Shown here piece by piece: positions 31,598 through 42,244 of a stretch of DNA of 64,000 bases (the stretch's first letter is position 1; every line of letters begins with the position of its first letter). The stretch is from positions 27,032,001 to 27,096,000 of the forward strand of contig NC_134540.1 in the NCBI RefSeq assembly GCF_050624435.1, read 5' to 3'. The notes beneath the pieces were generated by a model. That model was not told where the DNA came from. It searched no databases and saw nothing but the letters and a program-made list of their open reading frames with translations. The stretch comes from Tenrec ecaudatus (taxonomy: Eukaryota; Chordata; Mammalia; Afrosoricida; Tenrecidae). A program made the position numbers and the translations under genes.

Positions 31598-31772
31598 CAA
31601 ACTTTCTTCCATTGAGTCAGTGTTGACTCACAGCGACTCCCTGTGGGTTTCTGAGACTATAACTGTTTACCAGAGTAGAAAACCCAGTCTTTCTACTTCA
31701 GAGTTGCTGGTGGTTTTGAACTGCCAAACAGGAGGACAGGCCAATGTGAAATGACTACACCACCAGGGCTGG
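31598..31772 (-). mobile_element. AfroSINE
   Basis: Minus-strand copy from 'ttccattgagtcagtgttgac' through 'agcgactccctgtgggtttc' and 'ttttgaactgcc' to 'accaccagggctgg'. Confidence 0.8.
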
Positions 31773-31774
31773 TA

Positions 31775-32315
31775 AATATATTCCTATCTGATAATAGGCT
31801 TCCCTTTGTTTTGTTAATCCAGCTAATCACTACATGGTATTTCATAAATCATCCACCTTTGAAATATCAAAGCATCAGTTTAAATACTGAAGCAAACCAA
31901 CTAGAAAGGAAGATACAAACCACAATCATATCATCAACATATCCAGGATAGAACTGACAGGAGTCCAGGACTTCCTTTAGAGAACACACAGCGAGAACCT
32001 GCCCTGTGAGCTCTTGCCCTCGCTTTGCACTAGAGCCATCTTCATGTGTGAGAAAATAAGTTTATATTTCATATGGCCTCCTACATGTGCCTTTCTGATA
32101 TACCAGCATGAAGAATCTGGGGAGAAATTGTGTCCTTTAAAATGTTGATAAACTTTTAAACAATGTCTTTGACATTTTTGCATTTATAATTTTGAAACCA
32201 TATTTTATCTATATTTTTAATTTTTATTGAAGACTCTACTCACAAGGTGGTTTTATTTTCACTTTATTTTATTTTACTGTTTTTGTATTTTTGTTCTATT
32301 ATACTACTTATATTT
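31775..32315. other. Unassigned AT-rich sequence
   Basis: No gene or recognised repeat seen. Confidence 0.4.
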
Positions 32316-32319
32316 ATTT

Positions 32320-32540
32320 TTAATTGTTTTATTGATATATGCTTCACAGAGTTATGCAATTATCACCCCAGTGAATTTCAGAGCATTTTCTTCTAACACC
32401 CATTGCTGCTATCTCCCCATTTCTCCCCAAACTTCCCTTACCATTGCCTTAGGTTATTATTAATTCAGTTACTGTCTCCAAAGATTTTCCTATCCTGGAT
32501 TTAATACAGAGAACATAAAAGATGCAAGCAGGAAGAAAAT
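32320..32540 (-). mobile_element. Possible old L1 3' end
   Basis: 'tgttttattgatatatgcttcacagagttatgcaattatcac' follows the pattern of the reversed L1 3' UTR of older mammalian subfamilies, ending at about 'tcctggatt'. Diverged and tentative. Confidence 0.45.
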
Positions 32541-32544
32541 GACC

Positions 32545-33515
32545 AAACAAATAAAAATCCACCACGATAATGACTAGATAGAACAGAGAAAAATCCTCAA
32601 TTAAAAGGAAAGCAGAGAATATTAAAAAGTGAAACTTTAAAATCAGCCAAAAGGGGTATGAAATGATAAAGTACTACATTTAAACCTAACTGCAGCTGTC
32701 AAACTGGACTTGACAATGCATCCCGTCTAGTTGCTGGGCTATCACATCCTGTGCTAGGTTTCTGGTATGGTTCTCCCTGGTTCTCACCTCTGAAAGAATT
32801 CATGCGGCTGAAGAAGCACTTCTGTAATTCAAGTAACTATTATGAGGGAAAGGAAGTTTTGGGTAATACAGTCAGCTCATACACGCTATCCCAGGAAAGC
32901 TTGCGAGGCTTAATGGTGGGGCCATGGGAGGGTTCACAACCGAAATTGACCGCTTCGAGGGATTGAGGAAAACCACGTGGAATATGTCCTTTCAGAGGCC
33001 GCGGCGTAACCCAAAGAGGAATGGTGGAACTGGCACACAAAGCCAAGCTTGGGAGAGCGAGAGAGTCCTGAGAGGGCACACACATGCCCGCCGCCCACAG
33101 GAGAGAGATGCAGGCATCAGTCTGAGATATTTATCCCCTCCTATCCCCACTTGTGTGTAGGGGCGTGAGGGGGATGGAGTGGGAGCATGGGGGCGTGTTT
33201 AAGGGTATTGGTCATTCTTAGTGGCTGAGTCCAGGTGTATGTATGACATAATGTTGCTGGCATCTAGTGTGTGTGCCCAGGTTGACCTTTACCTGTGTCT
33301 AGGTAACCTTGGTCTGAGCATCCCCAGCTTTGGATTGTCCCCCTAGGAGTCTAATGTGTTCCTGATTTCTTTCCAACCTGCTATTGTGGCATGGCCAGCT
33401 CAGTTTTCTTTAGCCTAGGCATTTGGTGGAGACAACCACCTTTATCCCTAATCTTCCTACCTATCACTTGGACTAAGGTTATAGGGCATTAATCCAAGGT
33501 TTAATCCATTTGGGG
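32545..33515. other. Unassigned sequence
   Basis: A moderately GC-richer stretch around 32930-33200, with no recognised element. It could be interior sequence of a minus-strand L1 5' or 3' UTR, but I cannot support that. Confidence 0.3.
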
Positions 33516-33519
33516 ACCC

Positions 33520-33815
33520 CACAAGTGGAGTTTGAGGTTCTCCTCTCATCCAGACTACATCCAGTTTGCTTTCTGCATCCTGGATTTTCACAATTTAAGC
33601 TCTAATACCAATCCCTTTATTGGATGTGGATTTCATTGTTTAAAATCCTTGGATCACACAGGCTGATGTGCTTCTGCCACGTGAACTTGGTTGACACCTC
33701 CCTTATATAGCACCTTCTTGTAAGACAAGCCATTAAAGTGCTAGAGGCTATTCTTTTTAAATGCTGGACACCATCCACTTGCTTCACCACACATTGCTAT
33801 TTTATGTCTCTGGCT
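33520..33815 (-). mobile_element. L1-type 3' UTR fragment
   Basis: 'cacacaggctgatgtgcttctgccacgtg' (33656-33685) and the following 'atgctggacaccatcca' recur, diverged, at 40656-40780 inside the long minus-strand L1-type tail. Confidence 0.5.
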
Positions 33816-34420
33816 CTTTCTAGAGATATCATTAGCATTATTGACTTAGAGCATTAGAGATAATCTCCCTGTGGCATAAGGTAATTCTATTGATAGCGTC
33901 TTTTATGTAGTCAATGGTTTCATAAATTTAGCCAATGGTATAGAGTTTAAAATACTGTTGACAAAAGACATATATACAAATAATGGCTGGTTTTTCATAC
34001 TGAAATACATGGATTATTGACTCGTACAGATTGATCTGGTATATGACACTATTTATACAGATAATGAGGGTCAGTGATAGGACAAAAATGTTCAAAAACA
34101 CTCATTAACTTAGGCAGAACCATGGCCACCAGATTACTACAGGCCAGAAGAAATCACGAAGGGAAGTACAATTGTAAATATATGTTGGTTCAGGGCCACC
34201 ACTCAATATTCACTCTCAAAGCAAGAGCTACAAAGCAAAGTCCCAAGGACCCCCATTTGTGTAATTTGGGAATATTAGTCATCTGCTCCTTCTCACACTA
34301 GTAAGTCTGTTACTAAATCTGTAACAGGTGAGTATGATTTAAAATATAGTTCTCCTAGTGGGGTTTCCACATCAAAGCCACCTTATATCGCCTATGAAGA
34401 ATGTTGTGGATCATTAAAAG
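33816..34420. other. Unassigned AT-rich sequence
   Basis: No gene or recognised repeat seen. Confidence 0.4.
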
Positions 34421-34424
34421 ATCC

Positions 34425-35175
34425 AAAAAAACAATCTCAACAAAATTATGGTAATTACAATCCAACAAAATTTTATCATCATCATCATTCATGACTCAGT
34501 AGGATTCATTCCAGGTCTGAAAGAATGGTTCAACATTAGAAAAATAATCAGTGTAAACCATCACACAAACAAGAAAAATAATAACTACCTGATCATATCA
34601 AGAGATGAAGAATAAATATTTAACAATATCCAACAACGTTTTCTGATTAAAAATAAAACCACTCAAGAAAACAGGAATAAAAGGAAAATTAGTCAGCATA
34701 ATAAGGGGCATAAAAAAAAATCTTGAGGCCAGTATCATGCTCAATGTGGAAAAATGGTAAACATTTCATTTGGAAATGGGGACAAAGGTTCCTCCATCAT
34801 CTCTATTATTTAACATCAGACTGGAAGTTTTAGCCAGAATCATTAGACAACAGAAATTAATCAAGGAGATATAATTGGACAAAGAAGTGAAACTGTCACT
34901 CTTAGCAGAAAATATAATTTTATATAGAGAAAGACTGCACAACAAGACTGTTGAAAATAACTGAGATATTTGTGTAAGTAGCAGGATACAAGATTAGAAG
35001 CAGAAATTTTACCTGATTCTTATCTATCAGCAAAGAGAGCTGCAAAAAAAGGACATCAAGAAAACACTGGTATGCACAATAGTCATACAAAAGATGAAAT
35101 ACGTAGGATTAAACCTAAACAAGCAAACACAAGACCTGTAAAGAGAAAGAATACAGAATATTATTAAAAGAAATT
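34425..35175 (+). mobile_element. L1 LINE, ORF2 reverse-transcriptase remnant
   Basis: Plus-strand L1 ORF2 starting just before 'ggattcattccagg' (34502), through 'tagccagaatcattagacaacag' and 'gaaatacgtaggattaaacctaaac', to 'aagacctgtaaagag'. It has many stops. It ends abruptly where the POLR3G pseudogene begins, and L1 ORF2 sequence in the same orientation resumes at 36540. Confidence 0.8.
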
Positions 35176-35239
35176 AAAAGAGAGTAAACAGCTTCCGCTA
35201 GTACCCTTTGAATGCACACTCTCATTGCTGGTTATCAGT

Positions 35240-36040
35240 TCTTCAACATAGTTTTACCTAAACTGCAAGCCTTAGTGCAGAAAAGTTGCTCCCTTTCCTA
35301 CTGGTACCCATTCCGATGGCAGGGAAGAGAGGAGTGGTGCATATGGCTCAAACCTTTAATACTCATGCAGTTGGATTTACCAGAGGTGAAAAGTTATCTG
35401 ACATAATTCTGGAAGCACACCAATGTATCCCGATACAGATAATAAACCAGTGCCATTGAAAACAGGAGAAGGTGGGGAGTATATGCTGGCCCTAAAGCAG
35501 AAGCTGAGAGAAACAATGAAAAGAATGTTTAATTTAATAGAAACATTTTTAAAAAAACACGATATTGAAGAGTATAATAAAAACCAAGGGACAATATACA
35601 AAGAAGACTGGGTACTATATTGGTGGAGACTCCCATGGGAGGTGATGCTGGGGGTTGGGGGATGCATAAAAACACACCCCCGATCCAAAAATACAGCAAA
35701 TTCCAGCAAAGGGAATTCAGTCACAAAAAGTATTAATGTATTGAAAAATATCGAGGAATTGGAAAAGAGAGGTGATGGTGAAAAATCAGATGAGGGATTT
35801 GAAGAGATAGAAGAAAGTTAAAGAAGGCAGGCAACAATGAAGAAGATGCTTTTGTAGAACATGAGCAAGATAAAGTGGAGCAAGAAGAGAAAAATGACTA
35901 CATTCATTCTGACTTTGATGATGGACATTAATTTGTTGCAGACAGTGATGATAAGATGGATGAAGCAAACTATTAATAGTGACAAGGCTCAAAATATTTT
36001 AGGATGTAGATTTGGAATATTTGGACAGGCTTCTCTCCTT
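35240..36040 (+). pseudogene. POLR3G: POLR3G processed pseudogene (RNA polymerase III subunit RPC7)
   Basis: This is an intronless retro-copy of the gene for the alpha form of RPC7/RPC32, a subunit of RNA polymerase III that helps initiation in stem and germ cells. The coding-like part starts at ATG 35316 and ends at TAA 35974-35976. Landmarks are a start M-A-G-K-R, then G-E-K-L-S-D, then P-V-P-L-K-T-G-E-G-G-E-Y-M-L-A-L-K-Q in a second frame (35423 on). Later come L-R-E-T-M-K-R-M, E-E-L-E-K-R-G-D-G-E-K-S-D-E and the acidic tail ending D-K-M-D-E-A-N-Y. A frameshift near 35415 joins the first two parts. A stop ends the second frame at 35821, the acidic region is shortened, and further shifts follow. 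All exons appear joined without introns, so it arose by L1-type retrotransposition. It lies between two L1 pieces. No poly(A) is evident because an L1-type tail occupies its 3' side. Confidence 0.85.
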
Positions 36041-36044
36041 ATTT

Positions 36045-36490
36045 TCTTAAAATACTTTTATTGGGGGCTCTTAGATCTCTTATCACAATCCATACCTTCA
36101 TCCAATGTGTCAAGCACATTTGCACATATGCCACCATCATCAGTTTCAAAGCATTCTCTTCCCACTTGATCTCCTGATATCTGCTCCCCATTTCTTCTCT
36201 CACCATCCCCCACCCACCCTCTCTCACGAACCCTTAGCCAGTTATAGATTGTTTTTTCTTTTTCCATATCTTACATCATCCTCTGTCACCCCTCACCCAC
36301 TTTCTCGTTATTTGTACACCTGGAAGGTGGTTCTCGTTGATCCTTGTGATCAGTTCCTCCTTTCTCCCCCTACCCTCACTTAACCCTCCTGGTATCTCTA
36401 CTCTCTTTGTTAGCTCTGGGGGGTTTATCTATCCTGGATTCCCTGTGTAGTGGGCTCTAAGCTGTAGCAGTGTGCATGTTCCACAAAGAA
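36045..36490 (-). mobile_element. L1-type 3' tail
   Basis: Minus-strand copy beginning 'cttttattgggggctctta', through 'catttgcacatatgccaccatcat' and 'ccctcacccactttctc', to 'tatcctggattccctg' and a little beyond. It is inserted directly at the 3' side of the POLR3G pseudogene. Confidence 0.75.
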
Positions 36491-36539
36491 GAAGAAAGTA
36501 TTCTATTTTTGTTTCTTTGTATGTATGTATATGTAGATT

Positions 36540-37210
36540 TTACAACACCCAACATGAAAAAAGAAATCTAAATAAAATGAGCTAAGGACATGAATAGATA
36601 ATTCACAATGTATGACACTCAAGTGTATACCAAATGCATGAAGAAATGCTCATTATCGTTGGCCAGCTGGTGTTGCAAATTAATAAAAGAGAGATGTCAC
36701 CTTACACTCACAACAATAGCCTAATTCAAAACAACAGAGTACAACAAATGTGCACTGAATGTGGAGGGAGTGGAGAGATTAAAACTCTGACACACTGGTG
36801 GTGGACTTGTAAACATTTACAACCATTGTAGAAAGCAATATGGTGCTATTTAAAACAACTGGGAAGAGAAAAATCATATGGTATCTAAAACAATCTACCT
36901 ATATCTTTGCTAGGCATATACTCTAAAGAAATAAGAGAAAGAACACAGATATATGCTTTTTCCATGTTCATTACAGCACAGTTTATAATAGCAGAAAGTT
37001 GGAAACAGCCCAAATTACCATGTAGTAGAAAAATGGATAAAGAAACATTGGTACATAAAACAGTACAATAATATACTTTCCTGAAAAACAGCGATGAAAC
37101 CATGAAAGAGCTCATGATATGGATGAATCTGGAAACCATAATGCTTAGTGCAGTTAATCAATCACAAAAGGACAAATATGTAATGAGTACAACACTGCAA
37201 AGGAAAACAC
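36540..37210 (+). mobile_element. L1 LINE, ORF2 C-terminal part
   Basis: Plus-strand: 'gagctaaggacatgaataga', 'aagaaatgctcattatcg', 'gagatgtcaccttacactca', 'tggaaacagcccaaatt', 'aaaatggataaagaaacattgg', 'atatggatgaatctgg'. This is the order of the L1 ORF2 C-terminus. It is probably the downstream half of the L1 that breaks off at 35175, with some sequence lost between. Confidence 0.8.
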
Positions 37211-37214
37211 CAAG

Positions 37215-37755
37215 ATGAAGGCAGGCTTCTGCTCTCAGGTCATGTCATCTTATGAACTGGTACCCACCTTCAATGATGTAGAGAGCCCACCTAGTGCACA
37301 TGAAAGAAATGTCACCTCCTTTATATGTGCATCTTAAAAACCACTTTGACCAAGGTGACCTCACCTCAGCTGGGGTCAGTTTCTCAAGATGGGGACAGAA
37401 GGAGAAGACCACTCAGTTCCAACCATACAACATTGTGTTAAGGTTGCCCTAAATCAGCAGACCCTCCTGCTAGAACGGTAAGTGAGCCTTGCTAGAGATT
37501 CAACCCAAGATGTGGGAAGACAGACATGTATTTCTCTGAGAAGGTAATTACACTCTCTATTATGGATAAAAAGAGTAGACCAATGTCCCATTGGGAAAAA
37601 AGAGTTCAATAGAACCCACAGGGAGAATATGCCAGTGTTTTGACCCTAATTGGACACACTTGACTTCGTTTCAATCCAGCCTTTGCTGATCCAGGCCATG
37701 TGCTATACTGGCATGTTAATAACTCCTCTCTGTGGTGAGATTTGACCAAGTTATC
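37215..37755. other. Unassigned sequence
   Basis: It may be L1 3' UTR continuing from the left, but I cannot confirm this. No gene seen. Confidence 0.3.
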
Positions 37756-37764
37756 AGAAGAAAA

Positions 37765-37975
37765 CAGTCATAGGGAGGCCATCATTTTTAGTAAAGTGGA
37801 GGGGCAGAACGAAATAGGAAGGCCCACGGCAAGATGGATTGACACAGCGACTGTAACAATGGAATTGAATATAAAAGCAATTGTGAGATTATCACAAATG
37901 AGGCAGTGTCTCCTTCTGTTGTAATTAGGATCGCTATGTGTTGGAAATGACTCAACTGCACCGAACAGCAACCAC
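37765..37975 (+). mobile_element. RTE LINE 3' end
   Basis: Plus-strand: 'agatggattgacacagcgac', 'gtaacaatgg', 'aggatcgctatgtgttggaaatgactcaac' pattern and 'accgaacagcaacc' at the end. It is followed ten bases later by an AfroSINE in the same orientation. Confidence 0.8.
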
Positions 37976-37984
37976 ATGTTTGTA

Positions 37985-38195
37985 CTGAGGAGCCCTGGTG
38001 GCATAGTGTACTGCACATTGGATTGCTAACCACATATCAGCTGTTCAAAACCAACAGCTGCTCCTGGGGAGAAACGTGACTTCACCATGAGAGTGACAGG
38101 TGTGGAAACACACAGGGACAGGTCTACCCTGTGCTCTAGGGTCACTATGAGTCAGAATTCACTTGAGGGTAGTGAATTTGGTTTGGTTTATGGTT
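37985..38195 (+). mobile_element. AfroSINE, nearly full length
   Basis: Plus-strand: head 'gaggagccctggtggcatag' with the A-box region, 'gattgctaacc', 'cagctgttcaaaacc' in the B-box region, 'gggtcactatgagtcagaat' and the tail 'gtgaatttggtttggttt'. This is one of the best examples in the window. Confidence 0.9.
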
Positions 38196-38199
38196 TTAT

Positions 38200-38645
38200 T
38201 ATTCAGTATATTATTAATGTTATAGTCTCTATGATTCATATATGTTAGCTACCGGAGTAATTTTGAACTATACTTTATAAAATTACCATAGAAAGGCTTA
38301 AATTTTCAGTGTGACATTTTTCTTCTAAAATCATTTTTAAAATTATAATTTTATTTAACAATAACTGCAAAAAAAAGGAAAATCCCTCTATCCCATGAAT
38401 AAGGCAGTGTCTGATTCCAACTGTCTGCATTTTTTCTTTCTTATATTCTTGTGAGCTTAAATGTCAGTTTTAGGCAGTGAAACTATTTTGAAAGGCCAAA
38501 CTTTGTCAGAATTTTGCAGGTGAGTCATTCCAGAACTGCACTATTAAAAATCTGGAAACTCATCAGCATAAAGACACAAATATAAGAAATTAACTGAAAA
38601 TAGTCATACCCTCGATTTGAAGATTTTGACTAATATTATTCCAAT
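38200..38645. other. Unassigned AT-rich sequence
   Basis: No gene or recognised repeat seen. Confidence 0.4.
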
Positions 38646-38649
38646 GCTA

Positions 38650-38815
38650 TAGAGTCCAGTTGATTCTAACATAAAGGAGCACTATTGAGCAGCAAAGAAC
38701 TACCCCATGGGTTTCCAAGGCTGTAATCTTTACAGAAGCTAACTGAGATGACTTTCTTCCATAGAGCATCTGGTAGGTTTGAGCCAACATTTCAGTTACC
38801 AATTGAATGAAAGTT
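38650..38815 (-). mobile_element. AfroSINE
   Basis: Minus-strand: 'agagtccagttgattctaac', 'ccatgggtttccaaggctgtaatctttacag', 'tgagccaacatttcagttacc'. The head is missing. Confidence 0.75.
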
Positions 38816-38994
38816 TGACATCTATACCACGAAAGCTCAAATTAAATTATACAAGAAATACTGCTGACTGACATTTACATAGTTAAACACAGGCATCAAA
38901 ATTATATTAGTCTATTCTGAGGATCTTAATTCCTCGAATTAACTTTAGTTGAGAAGATGAAAACTCCATTTAATGTAGCAAGTCTTAAATTCAA

Positions 38995-39150
38995 GAGACC
39001 CTGGTAGAGTACTGGATTAGATACTGGGCTGAAAATTCCAAGGTTAGCAGTTGGAAACAATCCCTAAATTACTCTCAAAAACCCACATGAATAGTTCTTC
39101 CATATTGTCCTTTTGGGTTGTTATGAGTCAGAATTGACTGACAATGAGAG
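38995..39150 (+). mobile_element. AfroSINE, shortened
   Basis: Plus-strand: 'agaccctggtagagtactgg', 'aaggttagcagttgg', then 'ttatgagtcagaattgactgacaatgag'. It forms a same-orientation pair with the copy at 39170. Confidence 0.8.
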
Positions 39151-39169
39151 CATGAGAAATATATTAACA

Positions 39170-39362
39170 AGGAGCATTGGTGGCCTCTCCATTAAGCTTT
39201 GGAACGCTAACAGCAAGATGAGTTCTCATGGTTCAAATCCGCCAGGTTTCTGTTGGGGAAAGATGAGGCTGTGTGATCTGCTAAAGTATTACAGCCTTAG
39301 AAGCCCTATCTTGAGTCTGTATGAATTGGAGTCTACTTAATGGCTGTGGGGTTGATTTTGGT
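39170..39362 (+). mobile_element. AfroSINE
   Basis: Plus-strand: 'ggagcattggtggcctctcc', 'catggttcaaatccgccagg', 'aagtattacagccttag', 'tatgaattggagtctactt'. Confidence 0.8.
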
Positions 39363-39364
39363 AT

Positions 39365-39950
39365 TAATGTACTCAAGTATCCACATAAGAAAAAAATGTT
39401 TAAGTCTTAAGGACATATAAATGTATGATTCTATAGAGAAGGTTTATGTATTAGAAGGAATAGTGGTGAAAAATCGAATTTGGGATTCACCAGTCTTTTA
39501 TTGGGCTCAGCATTCACTAGCTATGTAATATAAGAAGTTAATGTATCTTTTCCAGTTACGATTATAAAATCAACTATTCTATTGGTACTTGCATAGACTA
39601 AAATTAGATTATAAAAGCTCTTCCATACCTGAAACCTGTGAGAATTAAAGAAGATACACACTCATTAGAAAGTGGTAAATTTTATTGGAGACATGGATAC
39701 ACAGGTCTGCCTAGAGTCACTTTAGAGAAAGCACTTCATTCCATCATTCAACCTTGTAATTATAGGGGATTCCTGGTGTATTTGGGTTCCTCACATGTAA
39801 AGGTAGATGATACAATTAACATTATTAATCAATTTGAAATGGTCAAAACATTTTACATTTATTCCTCCTTCACAAGAAGTATGTTAAAATTGAATTTTTC
39901 TTCATATACCAAAACTGACAGGTGTTTTTTTTGTTTTTGTTTTTTTGTTA
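39365..39950. other. Unassigned AT-rich sequence
   Basis: No gene or recognised repeat seen. A 109-codon plus-strand frame (39638-39967) shows no domain I recognise. Confidence 0.35.
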
Positions 39951-39956
39951 CCTTCC

Positions 39957-40845
39957 CCATTTGTTAATCATTTTATCAGGGGCTCATACAACCCTTATCA
40001 CAATCCGTACATACATCAATTGTATAAGGCACATTTGTACATTCATTCCCCTCATCATTCTCAAAACATTTACTCTCCACATAAGCCCCTGGCATCAGCT
40101 CCTCATTTTCCCCCTCACTCCCCACTCCTCCCTTCCTCAGGAATCCTTGATAATTTATAAACTATTATTTTGCCATATCTTACACTGTCTGATGTATCCC
40201 TTCACCCACTTTTCTGTTGTCTATCCCCCAGGGAGGAGGCTATATATAGATCCCTGTGATCAGTTTCCCTTTTCACCCCATCCTCTCTCCACCCAAACGG
40301 TATCGCTACTCTCACCACTGGTCCTGAAGGTATCATGTGTTCTTGATTACCTGTGTTTCAAGTTCCTATCTGTACCAGTACACATCCTCTGGTCTACCCA
40401 GATTTGTATGGTAGAATTGGGTTCATGATACTACGGGGGAGACGGGTATTTAAGTACTAGAGGAAAGTTGTATGTTTCATTGTTGCTACACTGCAACCTG
40501 ACTCTCTCATCTCCTCCCTGTGACCTTTCTGTTAGGGGATGTCCAGTTGCCTACAAATGGGCTTTGGGGCCCCACTCCGCACATCCCCGCATTCAATAAT
40601 ATGATACTTTGTTCTTTGATGCCTGATACCTGATCCCTTAGACAGCTTGTGTTCACACAGGCTGGTGTGCTTCTTCCATGTGGGCCCTGTTCCCTCTCAG
40701 CTAGATGGCCACTTGTTTACCTTCAAGCCTTTAAGAACGTGGATGCTATATCTTTTGATAGCCGGGCACCATCAGCTTTCTTTATCACATTGGCTTATGC
40801 ACCCCATCTGTCTTCAGCAACTGTGTTGGGTTAGCATCATGAAAT
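39957..40845 (-). mobile_element. L1-type 3' tail, longest copy
   Basis: Minus-strand: 'catttgttaatcattttatc' and 'aggggctcatacaacccttatcac' through 'gggaggaggctatatatag' and 'ctgtaccagtacacatcc'. Then comes 3'-UTR sequence with 'gtttcattgttgctacactgcaacctg' and 'aggctggtgtgcttcttccatg', to 'catctgtcttcagcaactgtg'. A 168-codon plus-strand frame over it (39922-40428) is an accident of the C-rich antisense strand. Confidence 0.8.
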
Positions 40846-40959
40846 GCAATTTAATAGAACAAAATATTCTTGCATTAAGGGAGTACTTCAAAACGGGTAG
40901 TTTTATAAAGGAAATAGGTTAGTAGAGCAAAACTAGTCCATATTCAAAGAAGAACCAGT

Positions 40960-41135
40960 ATATTGGAGGGTTATGGTTGAGCTGCTAATTGCAAGGTCAG
41001 CATTTTGAGAATGATGAGGCTTTCAACCCCCATAGTTATAGTCTCAGAAACCCATATATGTAGTATCATTCTGCCACAAGGGTCTCTATGAGTTAGAGTT
41101 GACGCAATGGCAGTGAAAGTGAATTTTTATGTCGC
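40960..41135 (+). mobile_element. AfroSINE
   Basis: Plus-strand: 'gagctgctaattgcaaggtcagc', 'tagtctcagaaaccc', 'gggtctctatgagttagagttgacgcaatggcagtg'. The head is lost. Confidence 0.8.
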
Positions 41136-41154
41136 AGGTGATATAACTGCTGTG

Positions 41155-41362
41155 GTTTGTGCCAGCTGTTGATTACTCTTGTCCAACACATAGCAACCCT
41201 ATATACAACAGAATGAAATATTGTCTAACCCTGTTCCATTCTCACAATGAGGATGATATGCTGGTGCAGCCGTTGTGTCAACACATTTCATTGAGAGTCT
41301 TCCTCTTTTTTGATGACTTCCTACCTTACCAATATGATGTCCTTTTCTAGAGACTGTTTTGA
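41155..41362 (-). mobile_element. RTE LINE 3' end
   Basis: Minus-strand: 'acacatagcaaccctatatacaacagaatgaaatattg', 'ttgtgtcaacacatttcattgagagtcttcctctttt', 'atatgatgtccttttctagagactg'. These are the reversed last 200 b of the family. Confidence 0.85.
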
Positions 41363-41617
41363 GGATATAGTTTTGTACTTAGGTAATGAATTATGCAAGC
41401 TTTTCTTCCTTGCAAGGTTAATGTTTTCTACCATTTGTCTTTTTTAGGTGGACTTTGTTATGAAGTATACAAGACCTTTTGGGATTCAAGGCATTTTCAT
41501 TGTAAGGTGAGATTGCTTAGTATAGCTTTTTTTGGTTTATAGCTTTGGTAACTCCCATCCAGTCAATTACTAGGGGGTAGCATGCCAATAAGGATTAGAA
41601 GATTCTAACTCAGGCAT

Positions 41618-41805
41618 TCAGGAGCAGGGGTTGCATAGTGGTTACACATTGGGCTGCTATCCTCAAGGTCAGCAGTTCAAAATCTTCAACCCTTCTATGG
41701 TAGAAGGATGGGGTTTTCTACTTCTATAAAGTGTTACAGTCTTGGAAACTCACAGGGGCAGTTCTAGTCTTCCTATAGGCTCAGTTGATGGCAGTGAGTG
41801 AGTTA
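41618..41805 (+). mobile_element. AfroSINE, nearly full length
   Basis: Plus-strand: 'ggagcaggggttgcatagtggttacacattgggctgctatcctcaaggtcagcagttc' pattern, then 'agtgttacagtcttggaaactcacaggggcagtt' and the tail 'gttgatggcagtgagtgag'. Confidence 0.9.
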
Positions 41806-42240
41806 TCTCAGAAACGGGAGCAGAGGATGCCACGAGCAAAGCCCATCAGGTGGCAGGGGCAGCAGAGGCACCAGAGAAGAAAGCAGCCAGATCACAAGAG
41901 CAGAAGGGACACATTTAGGGAGTGAAATCAAGTGACATAAGAGTGGTGTTCTTCCGGGCCTGTCAAGAGACAGTGTGACTGAAGTGCTGAACACTGGGGA
42001 AAGATATGGCTGCTAGCACGGCTGAGTAGAGGGGCTGCTTTGGCCAAGGTGTTATATCCTTAATGCTTTCTGACGCTGACTTGGGATAATGTGTTCACTT
42101 CACTAAAAATAAGCTCCCCTTATCATGATCACTGTCTGTGAGTTGTGTGTGACCACTGAAATGGATTATTGAACCCAGCAGAGAAGTAAATTGCCAAGAA
42201 GGGAAGATTGGTATCAGAATAACTTAAAAAAGATCCGAGT
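41806..42240 (+). mobile_element. Unnamed repeat family B, copy 2
   Basis: The right end 'ctgtctgtgagttgtgtgtg', 'ggattattgaacccagcagagaagta' and 'gggaagattggtatcagaat' aligns with 18485-18565. The left half is rich in 'cagaggcaccagagaag'-type purine blocks, as in copy 1. Confidence 0.55.
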
Positions 42241-42244
42241 GGAG

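Noticed and set aside
37985-38195. tRNA gene suggested by A- and B-box-like sequence
   Set aside because: It is the tRNA-derived head of an AfroSINE; no cloverleaf is preserved and the sequence continues into the SINE body.
39922-40428. 168-codon open frame on the plus strand
   Set aside because: It lies antisense on an L1-type 3' tail; similar frames appear at the other copies (36105-36383, 21861-22163), so it reflects base composition of the repeat.
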